Shown: positions 19,901 through 31,454 of the stretch, in pieces
Layout: the number at the start of each line of letters is the position of its first letter
Numbering within the stretch: the first letter of the stretch is position 1
Source: Lingula anatina
Lineage: Eukaryota > Brachiopoda > Lingulata > Lingulida > Lingulidae
Length of the DNA stretch: 64,000 nt
Assembly (NCBI RefSeq): GCF_001039355.2
Contig: NW_019774303.1
Span: 456,131-520,130 of the forward strand
Direction of reading: 5' to 3'
The notes under the pieces: generated by a model
What the model was told of the DNA's origin: nothing
The model's input: the letters and a program-made list of their open reading frames with translations, nothing else
Database searches by the model: none
Position numbers and translations under genes: made by a program

Positions 19901-20157
19901 TGGTGATGAGGGGAGGCAGGAGAACAGAATAATTGCTTTTCTTTCCTGTGCTGCTCCTGCCCATTTCATATATACACTGATATGGAGCATTAATAAAAGG
20001 TGTAATACCTGAGATGTCTTTACTTGACTTTCAGATACAAAGGACATGTCAACAAGTGAAGAGCTAGTACTTAATTCGGTAGCAACAATCAACAATCTTT
20101 CATTTTATCATGTGCCAGGCAGTGCTGTGGTTAAGAAACAGCAGCAGGTCACAGAAA
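13910..20157 (+). CDS. ARMC2: Armadillo repeat-containing protein 2, copy 1 (exons 1-14 only)
   Basis: Fourteen exons splice in frame: 13910-14136, 14435-14528, 15036-15210, 15779-15941, 16169-16248, 16399-16497, 16726-16901, 17132-17234, 17567-17739, 18300-18487, 18692-18791, 19094-19234, 19460-19640, 20035-20157. The N-terminus TSAKIVNEARSSLRTVKTNR, PFTPKPEERTLFG and NRPPSAF matches animal ARMC2, and the armadillo repeats begin in exon 7. An in-frame TAG two codons before the ATG at 13910 supports this start; the upstream ATG at 13888 is in another frame. There is no stop codon: the copy runs into the N at 20699 before exons 15-18. Compared with copy 2 the exons differ at only a few codons (Val/Ile in exon 4, Lys/Arg in exon 9, Asn/Asp in exon 10), plus a missing 18 bp repeat unit in exon 2. 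This is either a truncated tandem duplicate or an unmerged second haplotype; I favour the latter. Confidence 0.85.
14616..14675. repeat. Microsatellite (AAAC/CAA/A-rich) in ARMC2 intron 2, copy 1
   Basis: A short AAAC-type run is followed by CAA repeats and poly(A). The matching tract in copy 2 (about 23155-23232) differs in length, as expected for a slipping repeat. Confidence 0.8.
15437..15675. mobile_element. Foldback MITE in ARMC2 intron 3, copy 1
   Basis: Two long imperfect inverted arms face each other. The left arm has GCTAAATTGCTATCA then CTGTCACGCCTAG; the right arm has CTAGGCGTGACAG then TGATAGCAATTTAG. Outer ends read GGTTCCCATACTTAGA and TCTGTGGGAATGGTCTC. There is no coding capacity. 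The same element sits in copy 2 at about 23994-24213, and a diverged relative lies at 48978-49158. Confidence 0.7.
17867..18156. mobile_element. MITE with GGTACACTCCATG ends in ARMC2 intron 9, copy 1
   Basis: About 290 bp runs from GGTACACTCCATGA to ATGGAATGTACC, so the ends are inverted repeats. Related copies are at 26359-26679 (the equivalent site in copy 2) and 30172-30494 (a different ARMC2 intron). Shared internal words include TGCACTTGGATTC, GGAAATATCAACATCAG and GCATTTGGGGGATTTTCAAA. No coding capacity. Confidence 0.75.
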
Positions 20158-20314
20158 GTTAGTATTATTACAAGTTTTTTTAAGTTTGATACAAATGAAG
20201 TGTGACGAGTTGCTCTGTAAAAATATATTTAGCTTTTTTAAAATAAATAGTGTAGTATTTTAAGCTGTAACTAAAAATTCTCAGATCAAATATCAAAAAG
20301 AAAAAGTGTCTAAT

Positions 20315-20482
20315 CAGGGGCGGATCCAGAGATATTTTCTGACAGTCTTCCAAATTATCATTGTTGATCCATCTTCCATTTTTGACCGTCTTCCGACAGA
20401 AAACATTAGATGGCTGACAATGTAAACTTGAAAATCTGACCGTCTTCCAGAAGACCCAGAAGACGGCCTAAATCCGCCCCTG
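20315..20482. mobile_element. 168 bp hAT-like MITE, present only in ARMC2 copy 1
   Basis: The element starts CAGGGGCGGATCCAGAG and ends CTAAATCCGCCCCTG, giving terminal inverted repeats of about 12-15 bp. It is flanked by the 5-base target duplication CTAAT (20310-20314 and 20483-20487). The matching site in copy 2 (near 28837) has a single CTAAT and no insert, which is a clean empty site. The CAGGGGCGGATC end resembles known hAT-type non-autonomous elements; the superfamily assignment is inference. Confidence 0.88.
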
Positions 20483-20577
20483 CTAATAACAATATAATCA
20501 CAGAAGATTTTTATCAAGAATGTTTTAAAGTTTTAGTGCAGCGAACATCAAATCTTCACACATTCTGGAAACTACGT

Positions 20578-20697
20578 ATATATGATAATTATCAAACACA
20601 AGCCAAAATACTTTCATACCATTAGCTTACAGCCAGCCTGGACCTAGGCCTTCATCAGACTGAAAGTATTTCACCTTGTGTTTGATAATTATCATAT
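20578..20697. repeat. Foldback (hairpin) element next to the N seam, copy 1
   Basis: TATGATAATTATCAAACACAAG is mirrored by CTTGTGTTTGATAATTATCATA, and ATACTTTCA by TGAAAGTAT, around a loop of about 50 bases. This would fold into a long hairpin. The same element in copy 2 is at about 28929-29048. The N at 20699 lies just past the second arm of copy 1. Confidence 0.85.
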
Positions 20698-20698
20698 G

Positions 20699-20699
20699 N
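20699..20699. other. Single N: assembly seam between the two ARMC2 blocks
   Basis: One ambiguous base separates the end of the first duplicated block from the start of the second. Sequence left of it corresponds to the 29048 region and sequence right of it to about 12111. That is the arrangement expected when two overlapping contigs are abutted rather than merged. Confidence 0.9.
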
Positions 20700-22431
20700 A
20701 AAGACGGTACATATAAAAATAATTAAAATCCATTATGTTTGAAATAGAAGCCTTTCAGATTACAATTTTCCAAAATTCTGCTAGCCAGAAAATAAACTGA
20801 AATTGAGAAAATAATTTAATAAATTAATATGGTCATATGGCTTCAATCACCCACGAAAATAAAATCCAAATTTTCTCAGAGTCTCAGAGCAAAACCTTCA
20901 AGTTCAAGATATGGAATTGCATGCATGACTATAGATTGGAATGTGAATAACATTTTGAGATATCATAACACAAAAAGCCTCACAGGTCAAAGTGGCAGAC
21001 TGGTATAGTCAGGCACCTCATTTGGTTTGTCTAAATTTGAACAACAATTTAAACAATAAAAAGCTATGAAATATCAAAATATCAGTTGCTCCAACAAAAT
21101 GATATGAGCAATCTGTGAGCAAAAAGTTTGAAATGTCTTTTACGAATTGATTAGCAATGCATCAAAATAATGTATAATGGTATACCATGCAAAGTACTAC
21201 ATCCATGTAGTATTCGAACCAGCATTAAAGATGTACTGGGGAAAAAATAATTACGTTAGTCAATTAATACATTTTCATCACTTTTTCAAATGACTAATAA
21301 CAAAAAATAAAATTAAAGAATTAGTTTGATAACTAATAACTCGAAACACTAAGTTGATCCCAAGTGAAGCACTGAGTGAAGGGAAGACAGAAAAGCTTCT
21401 AAATGTGGACTTCGCTTGTTCATTGCACAGCGGTAATATCATCATCTTCTACTAATTAAACACCATTTTTTTACAGTTGGGTGCTACAACATGACCACTG
21501 TTCACTGCAAAAGCGCCTCACCTGCTTAATCTCACTTTTGATTCAAGGATTGTCTTTGAGGCTTACTAATCAATCAACCCCATGCCGCAGCCATCATCAC
21601 CACATTACTGGTTAGAGTCAGCATAACTAGCATCGGTGGCTATCACTTGCTGAGACACCTGCTCAACACTGAGCATGCGCTAAAATGCTTGTTGATATGT
21701 TGGTAGCCAGGTCAATTTTAATGTGCTTTTGGTAAGTTAGAATTTTTCTACTATGTTTATCCAGGATTTGTCCAATGTTAAAGTTCAGACATGTATGCAC
21801 TTTGATCGTCCCAGTATAATTGTGACCTTTATTGTGTTGACAGCTAAAACAAACATTTCGCTGCATTCTTTGATTTGTCTCATGCAACCACACTGATTTT
21901 TCTCATATTGACAGGTGACATTGACAATGACAGTTCTACACGGACATAAGACGTGAAAGTGTGAACTCTTGTATGGATATTTTCTAAGCTAATGTGCGTA
22001 ATCGTTTCTATTATGACTTTGGCTGTGTGCCTTCTTATGATTGATTGCAACATGTACATGTACTGTTATATGCTTTATAAATTTCCTCTTGACATTTGAG
22101 TTTATAATTTGAAATTTAGTGTAAGATATTCCTATTGTGTAGACCATACCTGTTGTAGATATGATGATATGATGCCTAGATACTAATGCAAGCACTCTGT
22201 TGTACTAGATGATATCTGGTGATATTTTATATTTTGAGTAAGCATCACATAGTTTTACTTCTCCGATTAATATTGGTTTTCTGTAACACTACTGTACTAG
22301 TACCCATTTGTGACAATCATATTAATTACTTGTGAAGTGACTACAAACCATTATCTGTAGTACAGTAACAGTCTAAAATGCATTTTCAGATTAATCATTT
22401 TATAATAAATGAAGCCAGATGATCCTAGCTC

Positions 22432-25400
22432 ATGGAACACAAGCCATCACCTCCAAGAAGACCTAAACCTGAAAGGGAGAGGGCATTTTATGAAACACCT
22501 GAACATGTAAAAACCAGTGCCAAAATAGTCAATGAGGCTCGGTCCTCTCTGCGCACTGTAAAAACTAACCGTCCGTTTACTCCAAAACCTGAAGAAAGAA
22601 CTTTATTTGGAAGCGCAAGTAACAGAGATCCTCAAAATAGACCTCCAAGTGCATTTAGGTAAGTTATGAGTTGTCAAATGTACTAAAATGAGGAAATAAT
22701 GGGTTAATACAGTACATATGGGATGTTTTCAAGATGTTCATTCACTTGGATAAGAAGTACAAAGAAATAAGAAAAATCTTAACACAACCTTTAATGCATA
22801 TGGGAAAATATTGTTTCAGATCATAAATCGCCAAAAAGTTAAATGTAAGATTGTTTTCTGATTTGCCTCAGCATAAAATGAATTTAGTTGAGTCTGGAAT
22901 TCTAGCTTGCAGTTTTATGTCTTTCTCATTTTCTAAATTGTTTTTAATTGTTTTAGTCTTGGCTCTCACCACTTTGATGGTAGTGAATCCAGACCAACAT
23001 CAGGAACGAGACCTGTTTCAGGAACAAGACCCGTTTCTGGCACTGCAAGACTTACACCACTCGGCCATGTATGTTTGTAGATAAAGATGTACTTTGAGTT
23101 GGTTACTGTTCGATGTAATAGCATGGGTATATATGACAGAATTTACACACACATAAAAACAAACAAACAAACAAACAAACGCGAAACAAAACAGCAACAA
23201 CAACAACAAAAAAAAAAAAAAAAAAAAAAAAATCAATGCCTTAAATTATGTTAACACTGGCCTGTGACCTATTCATTGTTTTTACATTGTGAACACATTG
23301 TCACACCTATCACAATAGCCAATTTCATAGGATCACAAAAAATTCTATCCCATAATATGAAGGTTGTTTTTTTCAAACCATGATGATGGAGGCTGCAGGT
23401 GACAATGAGGTGGTAATACCCTTCTCTTAGTATTAATAGGTCGTATTTATTCATTTATTTTAGCTCTAACTAGTGATCAGATTTATACCCTGTGTTACAG
23501 TTGTTCAAATTTTGATTTGAAAACTCTTTTCACTGAAATTTTAACAGAATTGCCTGTTATTTCAAAACTTTGTTTGTCATTCTGATATTTAGAAACCAAA
23601 GACACCCCCAGCTGGTGTTGTCAGTCCTCCAGTACCCAGGCCCCCAGTAGATCCTAACAGACCAATCCGCAGAACAGGTTCCAGAGGAAGACTGCTTCAT
23701 TCACTAAGCGTAGAGAGCAGTTCAGAAGAAATATCCCTGAAAACACGATCAGGATCTCTGCAAGATGGTATGTATGCATAATCTGTAAAGTTGAATGTTA
23801 CGAGTATACTGATTGATGCTGCATAGTCATGCTGATATTGGACATAAACACCATTTGATTGTGGTAATCATATAAAGTTTGCAATAGATGGTATGTTAAA
23901 CACACAGTAAGTTTATGCAGAACCTGCATTTTTATTTTTAAAAAAGGAAAAAAAATTTCACACTGATAGCATATTGGTAGTCAAGACTTAGACTAGGTTC
24001 CCATACTTAGAATGATCCCTGGGGGTTCACGCTAAATTGCTATCAGCTCAAGAGGCTTAAATGTCTGTCACGCCTACCAAATCAGCTAGAGGTAAAGATA
24101 ATTACCCGCTAACAGCTTTACTAGGCATGACAGATGTTTAAGCCGGTTAGTTTGATAGCAATTTAGTGAGACTCCCCAGGGAGATAGATCGATCCAAATA
24201 TCTGTGGGAATGGTCTCTTAGAAATGCAGCCCTACCTATAAAAGGTAGTACACATTAGAGAATAGAATCGTTGTTATAGCTGGCAAAGACATGGAAAGGA
24301 ATAAACATTGCGCTTATGCATTCTAGTGTCATCAAGTGGCAAAGAAGAAGTAGCTCCAGATGTGCTGACCAGGAGAGTCCACAGTGGACCAAAGGAGAGA
24401 GTAGGGCAGCTCTTAGAAGAGAGAGGAGTGGGGGATGGGAGTGAGAGTGTTCACAGACCTCCTAGTGCTGTTACTACTACCTCTATTAGGTAATAATAGA
24501 ACTAAAATCTTTCTTCCCATTTGGTTTCCTAGATGTGTATTAGATTCATTGTTGTTAATCTTTCTATGGCAACTTGAAATATTTCTGATATAAATTAGAA
24601 GAAAAGGTTGCAAGTGTTCTTTATTGCCATCTTAAGTTGGATATTGAAAAGTTTATTGTTAAATTGAGTGTTATTGATAAACACAAAATTTTGAAATGTT
24701 AAATGTAAATTACAGCAGCCAGATTGGAAGTGACAATGAACTCCGTGTCAAAAGTGGTGGATCTTCTAGAAGGCCTTCAAGTGGTGGTAAACCAGGTATA
24801 GAATATAAATGTTTTTGGCACAGTTTTCATTATTGCTGTTTAAGACAATTTTAAGGTTGGAATGTGGTGTTTATGTACCTACAGTTCACTTGGAGATTGA
24901 AAAAGTACAGAGGATTAAAAACGTGTGCATGTTTTTTTTTTCACAGGGAGTGGTGGTAAACGTGAAGAAGAAACTCCAGCAGAATCTCAATTTTTCAACA
25001 AAAACATTGCACCAATCTTAGAGCAAATGGCTGCTCTGAGAAAAGGTTTGTACATCTTTATATTTTTTACACAATTGGATAATGCATGGAGATTTTTTTT
25101 ATAAGTTTTAAATTCATTTTGATGGAATATTAGAAAATTTTCAAAAATTTTGAATTATGTTATACTGAATATACTGAACTTCATTATTATTTAACGTTTA
25201 CTCCATTTTAATGGCACAATATTTAAACATTTGTTTACTACACGATGTGAATAATGTTTTTCTTCGTTATAGAAAAAGATGCCACTGAGTTGAGCAACCT
25301 GTGTAGTATGTTGTACTGTACACTGGAACAAGGCAACATGTTGGGCAGGGCTTGCAAAAGACGGTCTGCTATACTGAAAACCATCTTTAAACTTCTTGAT

Positions 25401-28400
25401 TCTGAGTCTCCAGTGCTGAGAGTTAGGCTAGCCAAACTCATATTGGGGGTATTTATACTAAATTTTCCCCTTAATTTACCCAATAGAATATATTGTAAAA
25501 GACACACATAGTAGGTAATAAAAAAATGATAAATAAAGTTAATATTTCATGCTATGGATAGTTGAAAATGAGACCTTTTTGATGTTGATAGCTTTCAGTG
25601 TGTTAAATAAACCAATTCAGAGGTAGATTGTTTAGGGAGACATATTTAATTATAAATACATATGCTTTTTTATTTTCAGTTGAAAATCACAGGCAACAAT
25701 CTGACAAGCGTTTGCAAACTGATATTTAAAATCAGCAGGGAAGAAAGCAATGACATGCTTTTTATTGAAGAGGAAATGATCGGTAAAATAATACTTAAAT
25801 CTTTTTTGCTTTGTCGTAACTGCTTCAATATTTTTTAAATTTCTAAAAATGTCACTTTCAATTATGTAACTGATCTGAACTCATTTAATTGTTGGCACTG
25901 CTTTCTGCATGCAAATATAACTGAATGCCCCCTGTTTTTAAACTTAAATTCAGAACTTTAGGTGGTTAATATAATTTTAATATGTTTACACCTTCCACAT
26001 TTGACTTACTGTCTCTTTGAGTAGAGTTTGAACTATGTACTTTTCCTTAATATTTACAGCTCCCCTTTTGGATACCATGTGCACTACAGATCTGTCCACT
26101 TCACAGGATGCACTAGTCTATCTTCTTGGTGCTCTCAAGTTTCTCTCAGGAAATACCACTGTAGGCCAGCATCTCACCAGACACAGGGCTGTGGAGGCTT
26201 ATGGAAAGCTGTTAAAGGCCATCAACACAGCTGTGAGTAGACATCCATTTAACAACATAAATGCACTTTTGTTTGTGGAATTTTGAGCAACAAGAAGTCT
26301 GGATATATCAAACTAATAGTATCTTTCATCATTTTTTTCTTCCATGCATTCAGTTAAAGGTACACTCCATGAAAATCAATTTTCCTGGGAAATTAAGCAA
26401 TTTTCTCAATTTAATCATTTAATTTAATCTATTAATTTAACAATTTAATCATTTAATTTAATCTATCCCTCTGCACTTGGATTCAACCTTTGAAAAATTT
26501 ACGACCATTTTCCTATAATCTCCAAAGGAAATATCAACATCAGGTATGTTCCAAAAAAAAAAAAAAAAAAAAAAAATTTAAGGGGTAAAATCATTTTTGA
26601 GGTGTATGTAAGGTTTTATAAAAAGTTGTGGATGGCCAAAATAAGCATTTGGGGGATTTTCAAACCCATGGAATGTACCAATAACTAATGTTGGTATCCT
26701 CCCTATGATAAATTGTATAAGCAAATAAAGTGGTCATAGATTCATAAATGTTATATCTACAGCATCCAAGTGCAAAGATTGTTAATGGTTCAGCTCTATA
26801 CAGTTGATTTTTTTTATTTTAGACTGCTGACAGTAAAGAAAAAATGGGCAATGTTCTAGTTCAGCTCACAGCAGGACTCAGAAACTTAGTTGATAATGAG
26901 GAAAACAGAGAGGACATGGTCTCTAGCCATGTTATAGAAGAGATGGAGAGATCTACACAGCTGTATAGTGCTGACAGTGAAGTGGTACACAATATTATCA
27001 GAATTTTTAGGTAAGTCACTTGTTAATGTTGAGTGAATACTGCAGAAGGTAAAGCACCCTTTTAGAATATTCACTAAATTCTTTTTATATCATAAATTAA
27101 TGAAGTGTAAAATTCCATCACATTTCTTTTATATCCTTGTTGAAAGAATATATTGTTTAACCATGGGCTAAAATTGCAGAGAGTTTTTATTTATTTATTT
27201 TTTTATTTCTTTTAGCAAAGTGACCCTGCATTCAGACTGCTGCAACGCATTGAACAGTATTCCGTCCACATACAAGTCTTTCCTATATTTGCTCAATCAG
27301 TACATCCAAAAACAGGTACTACATACACATTGAATTGTTTCAGCTGCATTTGTGTTTCTATTTTATGCTATATCTTTTAATATTATTGCTTATTGGCCTT
27401 TTCTCTTTATTTGAGATTTTATTTAATATGGTGTATGTGATGCAACTCATGTAATATTGCAAATGAAGAGAAGAAGAAGATTGATTAAAAATTGTTTTAC
27501 TTTTTGTTATGTTTGCATTAGTATGAAAGGGTGTTGCATCCCAGGTTCTAGTTGTAAGAAATGCTTTCTTAATTGTTGCATTTAAAAAAGATTTAACTCT
27601 TTTATTTTAATTACCAGGATCTTATAGTACGCCTGACCTTTGTGATAGGCAACCTGACGGCCAAGAGTGATGATGCTAGGCTACGCTTTTTTCAAGAAGA
27701 AAATGCTTTCAAAACCATCTTGAATATTTTCAAAACTTACTTAGAATTGGACATGAAGGTAAATATTGCTCAGTTCATAACATTTCATTTATTGATTATT
27801 AGTCGGCTGTATTGCACCCTTACTTTACAATGTTTTGAAATTGCCTCTGCTACTTTTTAAGGAAAAGTTGTGAGTGGTGTAAATATTATCACATGGACAT
27901 GGAAGTTTTGGTTTTATCACATATTTTCTGACTTGAATATTAGACACCTACCAGAGTTCCATTTTCAAGATTTTTCATTTTAGTCTTTCTCAAAACACAA
28001 GGAAGAAGTCAAGGAAAGTGGCACTGGCTCTAAACATCCAGATACTGTGGAAGACATAATGATCAAAGTGGTCCGTGTAATAGCCAATCTGTCCATAAAT
28101 GAAGAAGTAGGAAAACAACTGGCCACCAATGAAAAATGTGTAGAATGGCTTCTACACATTATAGGTAGGCATATGTTTAAGATTGTAAATAATTTGAAAA
28201 ATAAGTATTTATTTTAAACAATTAAAAAAATAGTGGTTTGCTATCATCTGTATATTTAATTAAGTGTGCATTGTTTTTACTCATATAAGAATTTATAGAG
28301 TTACAAAGGAGTTAAACATTGTTCATGAAATATCCCCCTCTTAATGCTTGGCAAATAGGCAGCAAGTGTATTCCCTCTGTTTCCTTACAGTCTGCCACAT

Positions 28401-30788
28401 CACATGTCATATAATACTCCCCAGTGGTGATGAGGGGAGGCAGGAGAACAGAATAATTGCTTTTCTTTCCTGTGCTGCTCCTGCCAATTTCAAATATACA
28501 CTGATATGGAGCATTAATAAAAGGTGTAATACCTGAGATGTCTTTACTTGACTTTCAGATACAAAGGACATGTCAACAAGTGAAGAGCTAGTACTTAATT
28601 CGGTAGCAACAATCAACAATCTTTCATTTTATCATGTGCCAGGCAGTGCTGTGGTTAAGAAACAGCAGCAGGTCACAGAAAGTTAGTATTATTACAAGTT
28701 TTTTTTAAGTTTGATACAAATGAAGTGTGACGAGTTGCTCTGTAAAAATATATTTACCTTTTTTAAAATAAACAGTGTAGTATTTTAAGCTGTAACTAAA
28801 AATTCTCAGATCAAATATCAAAAAGAAAAAGTGTCTAATAACAATATAATCACAGAAGATTTTTATCAAGAATGTTTTAAAGTTTTAGTGCAGCGAACAT
28901 CAAATCTTCACACATTCTGGAAACTACGTATATATGATAATTATCAAACACAAGCCAAAATACTTTCATACCATTAGCTTACAGCCAGCCTAGACCTAGG
29001 CCTTCATCAGACTGAAAGTATTTCACCTTGTGTTTGATAATTATCATAAGTGATCCAACTACCATTTTTGCTCATTCTGGAAATTGTTTTGCAGGTTTTT
29101 TGAAACTGCTCAATGTACAGCATATGGAGGGTTTTGTAGAAGCTTCCAGAGTGTATGGGAACCTCACAAGACACAAGGCTGTCCGGGACTTCCTAGCTGC
29201 TAATAAGGGTAAGTTGTAGATCGAGAGGGGGTATTACTGTTAGGATAAATAAGGTATATTAAAGAGGTTGCTTGAAAGTTTACATTAATATACTGTAACA
29301 CCATTTCAAAAAAGCCTTCAGATAGAAATTTTGCATAACTTAACATTGGTCCTTTATAGGGTAGTGGTATAGCTTTTTCTATATAGTGACAGTATTTAAT
29401 GCATTGCCAGTGAGATAGTAAGATGTGTTTCCTTATTGACTTCATGTCATGCAGTCTACTGTGTTTGTGGGCTGAATTAATACTTTATCAGGAATTCATA
29501 TAATGAACCTTTATTTTATTCAGTGCCAGAAATGATGGTGGCATTGCTGGATTCTGGTAGCCGAGAGGTAGTCTACACTGCATGTGGTGTCCTTATCAAC
29601 CTCATGGCTGATGAAAACAAGAGACACATTCTCAAGGAAGAAGGAGGGATTTCAAAGTATATAGATCTTTCTTGTTTTGATTATGCATTATTTCACTCAA
29701 ATCTTATTTTATAAATAAACTTTGAAGATGATAATAAGATACGTTGAGGAAATTGCATTATACTTATATATTTTCTTTAAAAATCATGGATTTAAAACAC
29801 AGTTTGTTGAAATGGTTTATAGCCTATAAGTCATGTACTATTTATTGAACTTTCAGGCTGATAGATGTGTTGCGTGACTTTGGTCGCAGTGACTGGCAGC
29901 TGGGCAGTATGGTGTGTCAGATCCTGTGGAACTACAGTGCCAGGATCACCAGCTCTACAGACTGCTATGGAGAGAAAGAAGCACAGGAGCTGGCAGATCT
30001 CCTAATTGACTACCTGGGTAAGTACATGCGTTGGAACGAGTATGCATGCAGGTTTACATGCTCATTCACAGATAATGCATATTTACTAGTTAGAGTGATA
30101 AATTCAAAACTAAATGTTGGTAGCTGATTCAGCATGTAGTCATTTGGGAACAACTAACATCTCCTATTAAAGGTAGTCTTCATGAGATTTACCTGCCACA
30201 ATGGATTTTTACGGGGAAAAAATAAGCAATTTTCTTGTTTTCATGAATCACTTATCTATCCTCTCTAGTGCACTTGGATTCGACCTTAGATAAAATTTAT
30301 AAAGGTTGATTTTAGCTTTAAATGACTGGCCAGTCATTATAACAGCAGCCATTTTCTTATAAGCTCCAATGGAAATATCAACATCAGAAAAATATTTAAG
30401 GGGTGAAATCATTAGGTGTATGTAAGGTTTTATAAAAAAGGTGTGGGTGGCAAAAATAAGCATTTGGGGGATTTTCAAACCCATGGAGTGAACCTTTCAT
30501 TGTGATATTTTACTAATATTGATAGTTGTGCTGAAGAGAAAAAGAAAAAAAATGAAATGAACTTCAACTCTTATATTTACTATAAGTGTTCAAATTCAAT
30601 ATTATGATTATGACATTTCAGATGAGGAGACTGCCCTGGATTCCAGTGATACAGCAGGAGTAGAGGAGGCTATGCTGGCATTCCTGAGAGATGTATGGGA
30701 GGAGGAGTTCTGTCCGGTTGCAAACAAGCTGCTAAATCGAATAGAGTCCCACCAGTCAGATTTTGAACCTCTTCCTGTCCCAAGCTGA
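22432..30788 (+). CDS. ARMC2: Armadillo repeat-containing protein 2, copy 2 (complete)
   Basis: Eighteen exons splice in frame to 871 aa (human 867): 22432-22658, 22957-23068, 23593-23767, 24327-24489, 24716-24795, 24947-25045, 25273-25448, 25680-25782, 26060-26232, 26823-27010, 27216-27315, 27618-27758, 27984-28164, 28559-28681, 29095-29208, 29524-29656, 29857-30017, 30622-30788. The N-terminal third is low-complexity and Ser/Pro/Arg-rich. Armadillo repeats run from about residue 290 to the end (for example FVIGNLTAKSDDARL, VRVIANLSINEEVG, RVYGNLTRHKAVRDFL). The C-terminus EEEFCPVANKLLNRIESH then EPLPVPS matches the vertebrate tail. Family knowledge: ARMC2 is needed to build the central pair of the sperm axoneme, and human mutations cause multiple flagellar abnormalities (MMAF). 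Exon 2 carries two RPVSGT-type units where copy 1 has one. Confidence 0.95.
23150..23235. repeat. Microsatellite in ARMC2 intron 2, copy 2
   Basis: (AAAC)n, then (CAA)n, then a long poly(A), longer than the allele-like tract at 14616-14675. Confidence 0.8.
23994..24213. mobile_element. Foldback MITE in ARMC2 intron 3, copy 2
   Basis: Counterpart of 15437-15675 at the same intron position, slightly shorter because a few bases (GGCCCTA region) are missing between the arms. Confidence 0.65.
26359..26679. mobile_element. MITE with GGTACACTCCATG ends in ARMC2 intron 9, copy 2
   Basis: Counterpart of 17867-18156. It carries an internal tandem expansion of AATTTAATC-type units at about 26407-26465 and a longer poly(A). 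Confidence 0.7.
28929..29048. repeat. Foldback (hairpin) element, copy 2
   Basis: Same inverted arms as at 20578-20697, here continuing into unique intron sequence before exon 15. Confidence 0.85.
30172..30494. mobile_element. Third, diverged copy of the GGTAC-ended MITE, in ARMC2 intron 17
   Basis: Begins AAAGGTAGTCTTCATGAG and ends CCATGGAGTGAACCTTT, with the same internal words as the intron 9 elements (GGAAATATCAACATCAG, ATTTAAGGGGT, GTGTATGTAAGGTTTTATAAAAA). It is independent of the block duplication. Confidence 0.75.
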
Positions 30789-31156
30789 TAGAACATTCCT
30801 GTTTTATTTCCTTTACTAGTATGTTCCCTCACTGGAATATGTGAAGCATATTTCTGCATTAGTATAGTATATTCTTGTATCAGGATTCCTTTACTTGAGG
30901 GGTATATCTTTTACAAAAATGTCACTGACACTGTAATTTTACTGTCATAACTCAAAATATGTAAACTCCTTTTTCATTAAAGGAATATATATCCTACACA
31001 AGGATGAAATGTTTCTTATGGGAAAAGTGATTTTTTTTTCTGACTGACTTAAGTTTCACCTAACCATTACATATAATAGCTGGAATAATGTTCATCAGGC
31101 TGTTAAATTTGAGTCAAAGTAAGTTTTTAGTGGTCTAAATATTGTCATTTGCTGAA

Positions 31157-31162
31157 AATAAA
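31157..31162 (+). terminator. Candidate poly(A) signal of ARMC2
   Basis: AATAAA about 370 bases after the ARMC2 stop codon, just before the 125 bp tandem repeat. Confidence 0.35.
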
Positions 31163-31203
31163 GGTTTTGTGGTCATAGTTTGAACTGCTCATCACATTGT
31201 TGC

Positions 31204-31454
31204 ACTACTGTAAAACAGTAGCATTTTCATAGGTCATGCTTGCTTATTTTTTGTGGTATCAAAATAAATTTTCATTAGAATAATATTAGATTGGCACAAA
31301 TTATTCAAATATTTTTAAAAAATCTGGTACTGCTGTAAAACAGTGGCGTTTTCATAGGACATGCTTGCTTATTTTTTGTGGTATCAAAATAAATTTTCAT
31401 TAGAATAATATTAGATTGGCACAAATTATTCATATATTAAAAAAAAAATCTGGT
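31204..31454. repeat. Two 125 bp tandem repeat units downstream of ARMC2
   Basis: Unit 1 (31204-31328) and unit 2 (31329-31454) are almost identical. Both start ACTRCTGTAAAACAGT and contain CATGCTTGCTTATTTTTTGT and TTAGATTGGCACAAATTATT, ending AATCTGGT. Each unit opens with a small hairpin, CTGTAAAACAG. Confidence 0.9.

Larger units (their letters stand above)
20700..29048 (+). repeat. Direct duplication, second copy (ARMC2 5' block)
   Basis: Second copy of the block at 12111-20698. It lacks the 168 bp transposon and about 57 bp of intron 8. It carries an extra 18 bp in exon 2 and an extra AATTTAAT-rich stretch near 26407-26465 inside the intron 9 MITE. Unlike copy 1 it continues into unique sequence holding ARMC2 exons 15-18. 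The intergenic part 20700-22431 holds no gene I can support. Confidence 0.95.

Noticed and set aside
20700-29048. Recent segmental duplication as a firm biological claim
   Set aside because: The N at the seam, the missing 3' exons in copy 1 and the same pattern at 57057 make an assembly artefact more likely. It is kept as a finding, not asserted as biology.
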